A DNA stretch of 64,000 nucleotides. It comes from Desmodesmus armatus (taxonomy: Eukaryota > Chlorophyta > Chlorophyceae > Sphaeropleales > Scenedesmaceae). The stretch lies in the NCBI GenBank assembly GCA_007449985.2, contig VIIQ02000180.1:27501-91500 (forward strand), read 5' to 3'. Below, piece after piece: positions 10,452-21,443 of this stretch (positions are counted from its first letter, which is position 1; each line of letters opens with the position of its first letter). Made by a program: the position numbers and the translations under genes. The notes below the pieces were generated by a model. It was not told the DNA's origin. It saw only the letters and a program-made list of their open reading frames with translations, and made no database searches.

Positions 10452-11022
10452 CACGTGCTGCACTATGCCGTGTGAAGTTGTACTAGAAGGTCAACAATGC
10501 GGTTCAGATCCTGCTTGTTGTGATTGCAAAAGGAATGTGATCTACAGGTGCAAGTGATCTAGCAAAGATATTTTGACGTTACAGTCGACACGTTGTGTGC
10601 AAAGGGATGCTACTAAGCTCGAAAGTGTACTTTGAGATAGCCAAAGCCAGGGAAATCCGTGCCTTGTACTTCAGTGATCTGTGGTCCAACGTTTGCGTCA
10701 GATGACACTTTCCACCCTGTTCCGCTGTGCCACAGCCTACGACAGACTTCACTCATTGACCAGACTCAAATGTACACGTGTATGGGTTCGCATGCCGCAG
10801 CGAGCATGACCTGGATAAGATCCTGTTGATCATTCCCCCAGGGCAGGAACTGCCCAAGCCATATGAGCAGCCCCAGCGGATACACAAGCATCGACAACAT
10901 CAATATTAGCGCCTTCGAGCAGACAGCACCACCCGCATCGGCGTCTGTCCCCTCCAAGGGGCCAAACGTTGCCCCTGCAGGATCAGCAACAGCACGCCAC
11001 CACCACCCTGACCACGCCCACC
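10452..11022. promoter_or_regulatory. Divergent intergenic region (O-methyltransferase / giant low-complexity gene)
   Basis: This 571-base gap separates two start codons that point away from each other, so it must hold both promoters and 5' leaders. I see no clear TATA box. A GGTG-poor, A/T-richer patch lies at 10500-10700. Confidence 0.45.
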
Positions 11023-11354
11023 ATGGACAGTCCACCTGGCGACATGTCCCACCAAACTCCCGTACAGCATCATGAGCAGCAGCAGATGCTGCCCCTGCTA
11101 GGGCATATGTCAGGCTCCCCACAGGATGGTGGGGTGCAGGGGTCCCTACCCAACCCAGCACAACACCCCACAACCCCAGCGCCAGCAGCAACAGCAGCAG
11201 CTGATACCACCACCTTGCAGGAGCCAGTCAGTTCCAGTGAGGCCCAGCAGCAGCAGCTGTCGGTGCCTGCTGCTGCTGCTGCAGCTGCTGAGGTGCCAAT
11301 CGGGCTGGGAACCCATACACCCCTGCAGCCTACAGAGGTGCTGAGGGCAACTGG

Positions 11355-11387
<33 letters not shown>

Positions 11388-14300
11388 CAACACACCCACC
11401 ATCACCTTGTCAAGGACCATTGCTGGTGGTGCTGCTCCTGGCAGTGGGGGTGAGTGGCAGATACTCGTGGAGATCTGTGTTATTGACTGTGCATGTTTGG
11501 GGCTGGAATGTCCCTATCTTGTGTGGGTGTGTTGACGGGATCGAATGCGTGCAAGTCATGCAGGCATTGGGTGTGTGTTAGGCACGGAGAATAAATGTGT
11601 AGCTAGCATACTATGAAGACGCAAGTCACATGCAAGCAATGTGTGTGTGTGGGGGGGGGGTACAGTTTGGGACAGTGCAGATGTTGGGCTAGAGTCCCAG
11701 CCATGAATGATGCATTTTTTTGGAACAATGCATGCATGAAACTGCTCAGGTTTGGTTGGTTGACGGTGGCAACCATCTGGCTGCCCCACAACCTACCCTT
11801 CCGAGGACAGTTCCCTGGAGAGTCCCCAGCAGCAGCACTGCCCCCCCCCCCCCCCCCACACACACACACAAACCTTGGAATGTCACATCCTTGGATGGTT
11901 GATACCTTGGCTGGATGCACTCCATGTGTCTACACACACATGCACGCACGCACACTCCAAGTCACACAATGCATGCATCTCCTACATACTCCACATGTGC
12001 AACACACACACCCAACCCCAACACCCAGCACACACATCTGATGGCTGCCCTTGTGCCTCTCCCCCCCCTCCTCACAGGTACCCCTTTCCAGGAGACCCCG
12101 GCAGGTGTTGCCCTGCTACCCACCCAGCAGCTGCTGCTGCCCCTCGACACACCCCTGCCCTATGGCCACACTACAGAGGGATACCTGCTGCTGCCACCAG
12201 AGTCAAGCCCTGATCCAGCAGCAGCAGCAGCAGCACCTGCAGCAGTGCCAACACAAACAGCAACAGCAGCAGCAGCTACTAGGCCACAGCCACAGCCGAC
12301 ATCATCACCACCCCACTAACCCACACCCCAGCATCGTTGGCAACGATTGCATCACCAGCAGCGGCGACGGTGGCAGCACCACCAGCAGCAGCAGCAGCAG
12401 GTGCACAGGAGCCTGCACTCACCCCCACCCTCGTTCTCAACCTCTCACCCAGCCAGCAGCAGGAGCAACAGCAGCAGCAGCAGCAGCAAGAGCCATTCCC
12501 AGCTGCTGCTGCCGCCGCTGCTGCTGCTGAAGCTGAGGAGGGTGCAGGTGCTGAACCTGGTGCCATCACACCAGCTAGTTTGCAGCCTGTAGCAGCAGCA
12601 GATGGCGGCGCAATGCTTGCCCCTCCACCTCAGGCTACAGACAGCCCGCCTTCCACACACCCATCAGCAGCAGCAGACACGGTACCACAACCACCACCAG
12701 CAACAGCGCCAGCTGCAGCAGCAGCAGCAGCAGCAGCATTGCATGATGATGGTGGCAATGCTGCAGGTAGTGGTGCTGCTACAGCAGCCTTGGACGGTCT
12801 GTCAGCACAAGCACCAACACCATCAGCAGCAGCAGCAGGGCTGGTCCAGCCTATGGATGAGGCAGCCCTCCCTGATCCCCATGCGCTGTCGGGACCCCAA
12901 GTGACCCTGACAATACCAGTGGCACCGGCATCAATACCAGCAGTAGCACCACCAGGAGCAGCAGCAGCAGCAGGTACAGAGCTGTCCAGACCCTCGGTCA
13001 CTCTTACCCTCCCAGTAGCCCCGGCCGTAACTCCTGCAGCAGCAGCAGCAGCAGCAGCAGCAGGGTCGGCAGGGGACAGCCCTGTTGCAAGGCAGCTCGC
13101 TGCTTTTGCGGCACAAACTGTTGATGCAGCAGCAGCAGCAGCAACAGCATCCCACCTGATGCCACCTCCAGCAGCAAAGCATCCAGCAGCAGCTACTCCT
13201 ACAGCTACACCGATGGAATATGGCGTGGCTGTGGTCACGCAGCAGCAGCAGCAGCAGCAACGTGGTGGGAGTGACGAGGACGTCGCTGCTGCAGCAGCAG
13301 CAGTAGCAACCACCCTGGCAGCTGGAGAGGTGGCAGCAGCAGAAAAGACTCTGCTGCAAGCAAACTCCACCCTGCAACACGTGCTGGACATGCAGCAGCA
13401 GCAGCAAGTCACACCCTCAGCTGCTGCTGCTGCTGACAAGGAACAGCCAGCAGCAACAGCGGCAGCGGCAGCAGCAGCAGCTGCTGCTGCTGATGGTGAC
13501 ACAGAGCAGCAGGGTGTAGCAGCTGCTGCCCACGAGGGTGTAGCAGCAGAGGCTGCTGAGGCAGCAGCGCATGAGGCAGGGCAAGATGACACCCTGCAGC
13601 AGCAACAGCAGCAGGAGCAGCTGCTGATCTCACGCAAGCGCCGCTCCCTGCTGCTGCACGGCACAGCCTGTCACCGGCAGCGACAGCAGCACGCCGCCAA
13701 CGCCAAGCAGCAGCAGCAGCAGCAGCAACCACTGCTGCTGCTGAAGGTAGCGAGGGTGAAGATGACCACCCCTATGACTGGAACCTGGGCGGTCAAGCAG
13801 CCCCGCACCGCACATTGTTCCCCACACAGGGTGACTCACAGCCAGCAGAAGGACCAGCAGCGACAGCAGCACGCCGCCAGCGCCAAGCAGCAGCAGCAGC
13901 AGCAGCAGCAAACACTGCTGCTGCTGCTGCCGAGGGTAGTGAGGGCGAAGATGGCCATCCTTACGACTGGAACCTGGGCGGTTCAGCAGCCCCGCAGCGC
14001 ACACTGTTCCCAACACAGGGTAACTCATCTCCAGCAGCAGGGGCAGCAGCACCAGCAGCACCACCAGCAGCAGCAGCAGCAGCAGCCGGCGTGTGGGCGG
14101 GCTCTGCGGGGCTTGCTGCAGACCTCCTGTCAGGGTCAGACCCCTGGGGCTTCAACGATGTCTTTTCCGACACTCCCACTGCTCCTCCTGCTGCTGCTGC
14201 TGGCCCACTGAAGCCCCTCAGCTTGTCACCACTCGGGCAGCCGCCGGCAGCTGCAGCAGCAGCAGCAGCAGCACTGCCGCCACTGCTGCTGCAGCTGGGC

Positions 14301-14782
14301 AGCAGCCTCAGGGTCCCATCTGACCAGCAGCAGCAGCAGCAGCAGCTAGCACTGCCCTCCCTGTTACTCAGCTCCCGGTCAGGCTCACCAGCAGCAGCAG
14401 CAGCAGCGGCGGCGGCGGCGGCTGCAGCAGCAGTGCACCTGGCCCCCTTGGCACCCCTGCCTGTGCCTTCCCTCTCTGGTCTAGGTGCTGCTGCTGGGGG
14501 GTCAGAGCCTGCAGGTGCCTTGGGTGGGCAGCAGCAGCAGCAGCAGGATGAGGAGCAGCAGGAGCGGACCTCACTGGCTGGGGTGATGCTGGCACCTGCA
14601 CCCACACCAGCAGCAGCAGCAGCAGCAGGTGTGTCAGAAGAGGAGGGGGAGGATCCCGCCATTGCTGAGCTGCAGCGCGGCATGGCATGGCTGCTAGAGG
14701 ATGAGCCGCCATCAGCAGCAGCAGCAGCAGCAGATGACCAGGCACAACAGATACAAGGCCTGTCTGCAGGCCCAGGCGACGA

Positions 14783-14817
<35 letters not shown>

Positions 14818-17376
14818 AGGAGACGTCAAGTAGCCCAGCACCACCATCTCTCACAGCGGCAGCACCAACACCAGCAGCAGCGGCAGCAGCCGCAGCAGCT
14901 GATTGGGACGCAGGAGACCCCTCAGAGGCAACAGCTGCAGCAGCAGCAGGACTGACGCCTGCCGCTGCCACACACGCTGCTGCTGCAAGTGAATTGACGG
15001 ATTCACAACAGCAGCAGCAGCAGCAGCACGAGCACAAGAGGGCCAGTAGACTGCGCAAGCTGCAGCCTCAAGCTGCTGCAAGCAAACCGTCCCAGCAGCA
15101 GCAGCAGCAGGGTGAGGGCGGCAGCAGAGGGGTGCAGGCAGCAGCAGCAGCAGCAGCCGGCACAGGTCCAGTGCTGCCTCACACCTCAGCAGCACAGCAG
15201 GAACCCACGCACTCTGCTGCTGCTGCTGCTGCTGCTGAGGAGGGGGATGGCGGACATGGGGACGAGGGTGGGGGTTACGGGGGGGGTGAGGGAGGTACCC
15301 CTGCTGCTGAGCAGCCTCCAAGGGACAACCCCTTCTCCCTGCAGCCCCTGCACCCCTCACAGCCCCCAGAAAGCCTGCAGTTTATGGGCGCAGGGGCCTC
15401 CACAACCCCTAACCTGTTAAATGCTGGGCTACAGCTACAGCCCCTGGGGGGTGCCAGGCTGGAAGCTTCCTTCCAGACCCTGCATCTAGAGCTCGAGCCC
15501 ATGAGTTTCAGCCTCGACCCAGCGCGCATACCGCAGCGTCTGCAGCCCCTACAGCCCCTACAGCCCCTGACCCTCCTAGATGATGGTACTGGTGGCATCT
15601 TGCAAGCCCTGCAGCCGCTGAACTCCTTATCAGAACCCACCCCATACGGCCTTGGAGCTACTGCTAGTGCTAGCCTTCAGCTGGAGCCCCTAGGGACCGG
15701 CCTAGACCTGCAGCCCCTACAGCCTCTTGGGGATCTGACACAGCCCCTACAGCGTTTGAATGATTTGTCTACACAGCCACTGCTGCAGCCACTGGCACTT
15801 CCCCTGGGGGCTGCAGGGCTGCAGGGAGAGCCTCTGCTACAGCCACTGGCACTGGGCTTGGGGGTCGAGGGGCTGGAGGTACAGCTCACACAGCCTCTGC
15901 AGCCCCTGGCAAGACTGCAGTCCCTGGGTGGGGATGGTGGGGGTGGTGGGAGTGGGGGTGGTGGGCTGTTCAGCTTGCAGCCCCTGACTACTGGTGATCT
16001 AGGCACCACTGCTGGGGGTGGGGATGAGGGTGGGGGTGGCCTTCTGCCAGAGCTGCAGCCCCTGAGCTCAGCATCACAGGCTGGGCAGGATGATGAGCTA
16101 GGGGGCCTGCAGCTGCAGGGGGGTGGTGGCGGTGATGGTGTTGGTGGGGGGCTCAGGGGCTTTAACTTACAGCCCCTGGGTGGGGGTGAGGATGGGGGTG
16201 GGCTTCAGCCCCTCAGCCTGCAGGTGCAACCCTAACTGAGGGTGGGGGTGAGGGTGGCAGCGGTGGTGGGTTGAGTGGCTTTGACCTGCAGCCTGTACAG
16301 CCCCTGGGAGGCTTGACACTCTTACAGGGGGGTGGGGGTGGGGGTGGTCCTACGCCAGATTTGCAGCCTGGCTTGAGCTCAACATCACAGGCTGGCCACG
16401 ATGGGGAGCTCGGGGGTGAGCACCAGCTGCCAGTGGGTGGGGGCGGCGGTGGGGGTGGGGGTGGGGGTGGAGATGGGGGTGGGGGTGGGTTGAGTGGCTT
16501 TGATCTACAGCCCCTGGGGGCTTTGACACTCCTGGGTGGTGGCGGTGGGGGTGGGGGTGAGGATGTTCAGGATGGGGGTGGTGGTAGGCTGACTGCCCTG
16601 CTGCCATTGGGTGGGGGTGGGGGGAGCGAGAGTGGTGGTGGGGGTGGTGGGCTGTTTGGCTTGCAGCCCCTGGGCTTTGCTGCAGGGCCCTCAACTGCCA
16701 CAGCAGCAGCAGCAGCAGCAGCACATGTTGAGGATGTCAGGCCAGGGCTGACCAACCCTCTTGCAGCAGCACTGCTGGCTTTCCTTGACCCACAGGCAGG
16801 CAGCCGCCGCCCTAGCCGCCGCCAGCAGCAGCAGCAGCAGCGTGGTGCTGCTGGTCTGCAGTTTGCGCTGCCTCCGCTGTCCAGTGGCCTTGCTGCACAG
16901 CCGCTGGCAGCCCCTGCTGCAACTCCAGCAGCAGCAGCAGCAGCAGCAGTAGCGTCAGAGGGTGAGGGTGATGAATTTGCTTCTGAGCTAGAGGCCATTT
17001 GGGGGAGTGATCAGCCCACTCACACCTCAAAGCAGCAGCAGCAGCAGCAGCAGCTGCTGCATGCAGGGGGTGGTGTGCCAGTGGGTGGGGTGGCTGTGCC
17101 TGAGCTGGCAGCTGGGGGACAGACACAACAGCTCCGCTGCTGCACTCACAGACAGCAGCAGGACCCGCTGCTGCTGCTGCTGCCGCTGCTGCTGAGGGTG
17201 AAGGTGGTGGGGGTGGTGAGGAAGAGGGGGAGGTGGGGGAATTTTCAGCTGCAGAGTCTCTGTTTGGACGTCTCGTTGCAGCCAAGCAGCAGCAGCAGCT
17301 GCAGGAAGATGAAGGGCTCAGCTTGCGCCCTGCAGCACCCAGGCACTCACTACCAGCAGCAGCAGCACATGCAATC

Positions 17377-17407
<31 letters not shown>

Positions 17408-19291
17408 GCGGCCTTTCCAGTCTGATGCTACCCCGCAGCAGGGTTGCCCCAACCCTCAGCCCCTCCTCACCCCCACCGGCAGCTGCTGCTGCTACTGCTG
17501 AAGAGGACTTTGACAGCTGGGTAGCAGCATTTGGCAGGGAGGGCAGTGGAAGTGGTGATGGTGGGGGTGGTGGGGGTAGCGGTGTTGGTGCTGACCGTGG
17601 TGAAGGGTTGCTTGGCGTGCAGCCTCAGGTTGATAGCGATATTGGTGGTGGTGGCAGTGGGGGTGGGGGTGGTGGTGGTGTTGTCGATGATGGGGGTGAT
17701 ACTGAGCCACTAGCAAAACAGACCACACGACAGCTCAGGGCTGCTGCTGCAGCAGCAACACGCCAGCAGCAGCAGAGGCAGCAGCAACAGCAGCGGAGGC
17801 GGGTGCTGGAGCCGGCGGCGGCAGCAGCGGCAGGAGCAGGGGGTGTTGGGGGTGCTAGGGGATCTCTGGGGCCACTGCTGCTGAAGATCTGGCCTGATGC
17901 TGCTGCCGCTGCTACTGCTGCTGCTGCTGATGTCGAGCTGGGTGACACAGCACACCCAGCAACGTCCCAGCAGCAGCAACAGCAGCAAGCCAAGAAGTCA
18001 ACCCGCAAGCGGCAGCAGCGTCTGCTGCAGCAGCTGCAGCAGGAAGGGGAAGGGCAAGAGGGTCAGGCTACAGCAGCAGCAGTGGGGCCAGTCTCTCGCA
18101 GCACAGTTGCAGCCATCGCTGCTGCTGCAGCACCCCCCATCTTGCCAGCCGCCGCTGCTGCTGCCATTGCTGCCAGTCCCCTCTCCACCCCCCGGGCCAG
18201 GCGGCCAACATCAACAACAGCAGCAACAGCAGCAGAGACAGGGTTTGGTCCCTTTGGCTTGGTGCCCCTAGGGGGTAGGCCTAGGCCCCTGGGAGCACTG
18301 TCCCCTACAGGGGGAGTGGCAGCTAGGGCTCACTTCATTGCAGGCCTACCCAACTTCGTGCCTGTTAACGAACCCCCTAATGACAACATCCCAGCATGCT
18401 GCGCAGCAGCAGCAGGGGATGACAGGGGTTTCCTGAGTATGCTTGCATCTGAGGGTGGTGCTGCTCAGGTATCCTCCGAGTCGGATGGTGGAGGGGCTAG
18501 CCTGCAGCAGCAGCAGCAGCAGCAGCCGGGAGGCTCTGTGGTGAAGACCTTTGAGCGGTATCACCACGATGCAGACAGGGCTGCTGAGTCAGCACCTGCT
18601 GCTGCTGCTGCTGATGTGGCAACCTCGCCACAGGACCTGCCAATGCAGCAGCAGCAGCAGCAGAAGGGTCGCCGCAGGCGCAGCTCCCTACCTGCCGCTG
18701 CTGTGCCTGTAACTCCTGCCGTCCCACACACCCGTGGTGCAGCAGCAGCAGCAGGGCGCACTGCTGCTGGGGGAGGGCCCAAGGCTGGCAGCAGTGCTGG
18801 CTGCAAGAGTAATGCGCCTGAAGCAATGCAGCCACAGCAAGGAGGCAGTGTGGGTGGAGCAGCAGAAACAGCAGCAACAGGAGATGGAGGCAGCAACCGG
18901 CGCACGAGGGGTGCAAAGAGAAACGCACAGGCAATGCTCAACCAGGTGATGCCCAATGTGCAGAACGAAGGTGCAGCACCTGCCAGTGGGGAAGCAGCAG
19001 CAGCAGCAGATGGAAGCACTGTTCGCACGAGGGGAGCAAAGAGGGGTGCACAGGCAATGCCCGAGGCGGACCAACATAGAGGTGCAGCCGCTGGCAGTGG
19101 GGGAACAGCAGCGGCAGCAGGAGGAGAAGAGGGAGGAGGGCGCAGCGCCACTCGCAAGAGGGCTGTTGCTGCTGGTGTGGGTAGCGGGGCAGCAGGGGGG
19201 GCAAGCAGGGGAGGCACTGGCAGTGTTGGACGCAAGGGGCGTGCAGCAGCAATGCTGGAGGGTGCTATGCCACATGTCGGCAGTGGTGCAC

Positions 19292-19324
<33 letters not shown>

Positions 19325-19992
19325 GAAGAGGGGCAAAGAGGGGAGGCAGTGCCGCCGGCAAGGGGGGTGCAGAAGCAGTGCATCAGGGTGGTGTGGGCAG
19401 TGGTGCGGCAGCAGGAGGTGCTATGGGCGCTGCAGCAGGAACAGCAGCAGCAGCAGCAGCAGGCGGCAGCAGTGCCAGCGCCCGCAGCAAGAGGGCAGCA
19501 ACCAGGGGGGCCAGCAAGCCTGAGGCGCAGCAGCAGCAGCAGCAGCAGCAGCAGGGTGGTGCCCTGGACAGCCAGGCAGGAGGGGAGGGGGTGGGTGGCA
19601 GAGGCGGCAGCGCAAGCCGTATGAGGGGTGCAGTGAGGGGGGCTGACGAGCTCCAGCAGCAGCAGCAGCAGCAGCAGCAGGGTGGGGTCCTTAGCAGTGG
19701 GGCAAGTAACAGGGCAGGAGGCAGAGGGGGCAGTGCTAGCCGCAAACGGGCTGCTGAGGCAATGCTTGAGCCACTGCCGCTGCTGACACCCATCCCTCCT
19801 GCAGACAATACAGCAGCAGCAGCAGCAGACAAAACAGCAGCAGCAGCAGCAGCAGTGGGAGGGGTGTCATCTCTTTCAGGGGGTCCCGCCCTGGCAACAG
19901 GTGTAGTGACACCTGGGGGGTTGCAGCCCCGCAGGGCCAAGCGGCTGGCCCGCATGTCTGCTGGCGCTGCAGCTGCAGGGCAGCCAATCTGA
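11023..19992 (+). CDS. Giant low-complexity protein, unknown function
   Basis: I do not recognise the family. The start is ATG 11023 in a strong context (CCACCATGG). Exon 1 is 11023-11449. The intron 11450-12077 (GTGAGT, pyrimidine-rich CTCCTCACAG) keeps phase. Exon 2 runs to TGA at 19990-19992, but only if one base is added in each of four C/G runs: CCCC at 12311, CCC at 13592, CCC at 16230 and GGGGG at 17114. With those the protein is about 2,781 residues. Parts in order: Ala/Gln-rich segments with VTLTLPVAPA repeats; a 63-residue tandem repeat containing HPYDWNLGG and RTLFPTQG; a long Leu-Gln-Pro-Leu block; a Gly-rich block; an acidic segment (EGEGGGGGEEEGEVGEF); and a basic C-terminal third with repeated TRGAKR/SRKRA motifs. 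It is probably mostly disordered and perhaps nuclear; both are inferences. Confidence 0.6.
11641..11867. repeat. Inverted simple repeat in intron 1 of the giant gene
   Basis: (GT)5G10 at 11641-11660 is an exact reverse complement of C10(AC)5 within 11848-11867. They are about 187 bases apart inside the intron, so the transcript could form a 20-base-pair stem. Confidence 0.75.
13680..14050 (+). repeat. 189-bp coding tandem repeat, two copies
   Basis: The two units encode ARRQRQ-polyAla-AEGSEGEDxHPYDWNLGG and then RTLFPTQG. HPYDWNLGG begins at 13767 and again at 13956. Most differences are at third codon positions of this frame (CAC/CAT, CCC/CCT, TAT/TAC, TTG/CTG), which identifies the true reading frame here. 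Confidence 0.8.
15330..16680 (+). repeat. LQPL-rich repeat block of the giant gene
   Basis: The core LQPL, often doubled as LQPLQPL, recurs some thirty times with variable spacing. The second half is interleaved with GGGG runs, the DNA being GGGGGTGGGGGTGG-like. Repeats such as SGFDLQPxxPLGxLTLL recur around 16280 and 16495. Confidence 0.75.
18880..19960 (+). repeat. Basic motif repeats in the C-terminal third of the giant gene
   Basis: Imperfect repeats of about 40 residues carry a basic core (RRTRGAKRNAQAM, VRTRGAKRGAQAM, SATRKRAVA, SVGRKGRAAAM, SARSKRAATRGA, SASRMRGAVRGA, SASRKRAAEAM) separated by Gly/Ala/Gln-rich linkers. Their spacing and charge would suit nucleic-acid or nuclear-import contacts, which is inference. 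Confidence 0.65.
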
Positions 19993-21443
19993 GGCTGTGA
20001 AGGGCAGGGGGCCAGCAACAAAGGTTGCTGCCGCAGCCCCGTCTTCTGCTGTTTTGATGAGGGAGGGCCTTGGCAACGCTGCCAGGGCACACAGCCAGCG
20101 AGCGCAGCTGGCGTTTGCATGGCGTGTGTATGGACTTGTCTCTTGTTGCAGAAGCACACCATGCAGAGGCCCTTGCAGGGGCATGTGCAGCCATCAATAG
20201 CGGGGGGGGGGGGGTGAGTGAGCAGGCACCCCCTTGGATCATCATCCGTGTGTCCCAGATGGTTGGCAAGGGGTTCAAAGCAAGTTTGCTGCACATATGC
20301 ACATTTATGACAGCTGAGCAGTGTGGGGCAGCTGGCTGCCTACCTGTGTCTGGTGGTCGTGTCTGTCCTGGCTGTTGGGGTTGTCTGTCCCTTTGACAGT
20401 TGTGTGTTGGGCCTGTTGTGTTGTAAAAGTTGTGTGTCCCTCAGCGACAAGGCTCAACAGTGCATTTGGGCATGCTGTTCATCCCACAATTCAATTGACT
20501 TTGCAACTTTGCGTCGTGTTGCGCATGGGGCTTTAGCCTTCAGGGCAGCTGACTCGGCGAGTCACAGTTGCGTCAGTTGTCATTGTCAAATGTCAATGGC
20601 AACTTCGTCTCCAAACAGGAACCACTGCTTGGAGCGGCAAACATGTGCTTGAGCTGTGGATGATTGCAGCTGCAAACAAGGCGGACTGTTTCCTGCACAC
20701 TAAAATCAGGACAGGTCCGTGCTTGATCCCTCCTTGGCTGTCCTAATTGCTTTCCAACAGCCTGCCAGCCCAGCAGGCTCCTTCAAGGAGCAAGGCTTGC
20801 TGCCAGTGTGTGACCTTGTTGGTGGAGAGGTGGTTACAAGTGGATACCTTCACAGCTGTGGGCACTAAATGGATGAACCGAGTATATCTGTAGTAGATAA
20901 GGGTTGGAAACACATCCCAGGAGCTATCTCTTGCAGAGCTGTCGACAGAGGTAAACTCACAAATGGTTCAGCTCTGGTAGGGGTGGGTACACGTAGCCCA
21001 GTTTTTAATGCTGCTGTGTTTGCCACAGTGTTGCCCCCAATCGTCTTCAACTATTTTATGTATTTCCGCACAGCGATGACAGTATAACCAGCCTCCCCCA
21101 TTACCACTCACTGCCAACCTGCAGTACCGTCAAGGTCAGCTACACACAGACACCCGCTTCGTGCTGAAGTCTGCGATAGACAAGCTGACTGCTCACAGCT
21201 GGGGTATTGAAGGGGCCCCTGGTTCACACTTTCATTCCCGCGTCACCTGGTCCCGTCAAATTTTAACATCACGCCAATCCGGGACCACAGTCAACCTTGA
21301 TAGAGTAGGCCCCGGGAGGCCTAACAATCATCCGCATCCAATATGCGTTATTCGACGCATGTGAACCGTCGCATCTCTAGCTATTCCATCCTCATTTCGG
21401 TTTTGTGTTGTCATCAAACTGCTGCAAGCCGACAGCCCCAGCA
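19993..21443. other. 3' flank of the giant gene and 5' flank of the coiled-coil gene
   Basis: Apart from the TGTAA at 20422 I see no gene. Short open frames at 20869-21087 and 21161-21364 have no splice partners and no recognisable sequence. Confidence 0.45.
20422..20426 (+). terminator. TGTAA poly(A) signal candidate, giant gene
   Basis: This is the first TGTAA I see downstream of the stop at 19992. TGTAA is the usual chlorophyte poly(A) signal. Confidence 0.45.

Noticed and set aside
13620..14211. Plus-strand frame encoding Gln/Arg-rich sequence over the 189-bp repeat
   Set aside because: Substitutions between the two repeat units are mostly silent in the neighbouring frame and not in this one, so this is a shadow.
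12630..15058. Long minus-strand open frames (344 and 365 codons) opposite the giant gene
   Set aside because: (CAG)n/(GCT)n DNA lacks stops in most frames on both strands. The HPYDWNLGG repeat copies differ at third positions of the plus-strand frame, and no family is recognisable on the minus strand.
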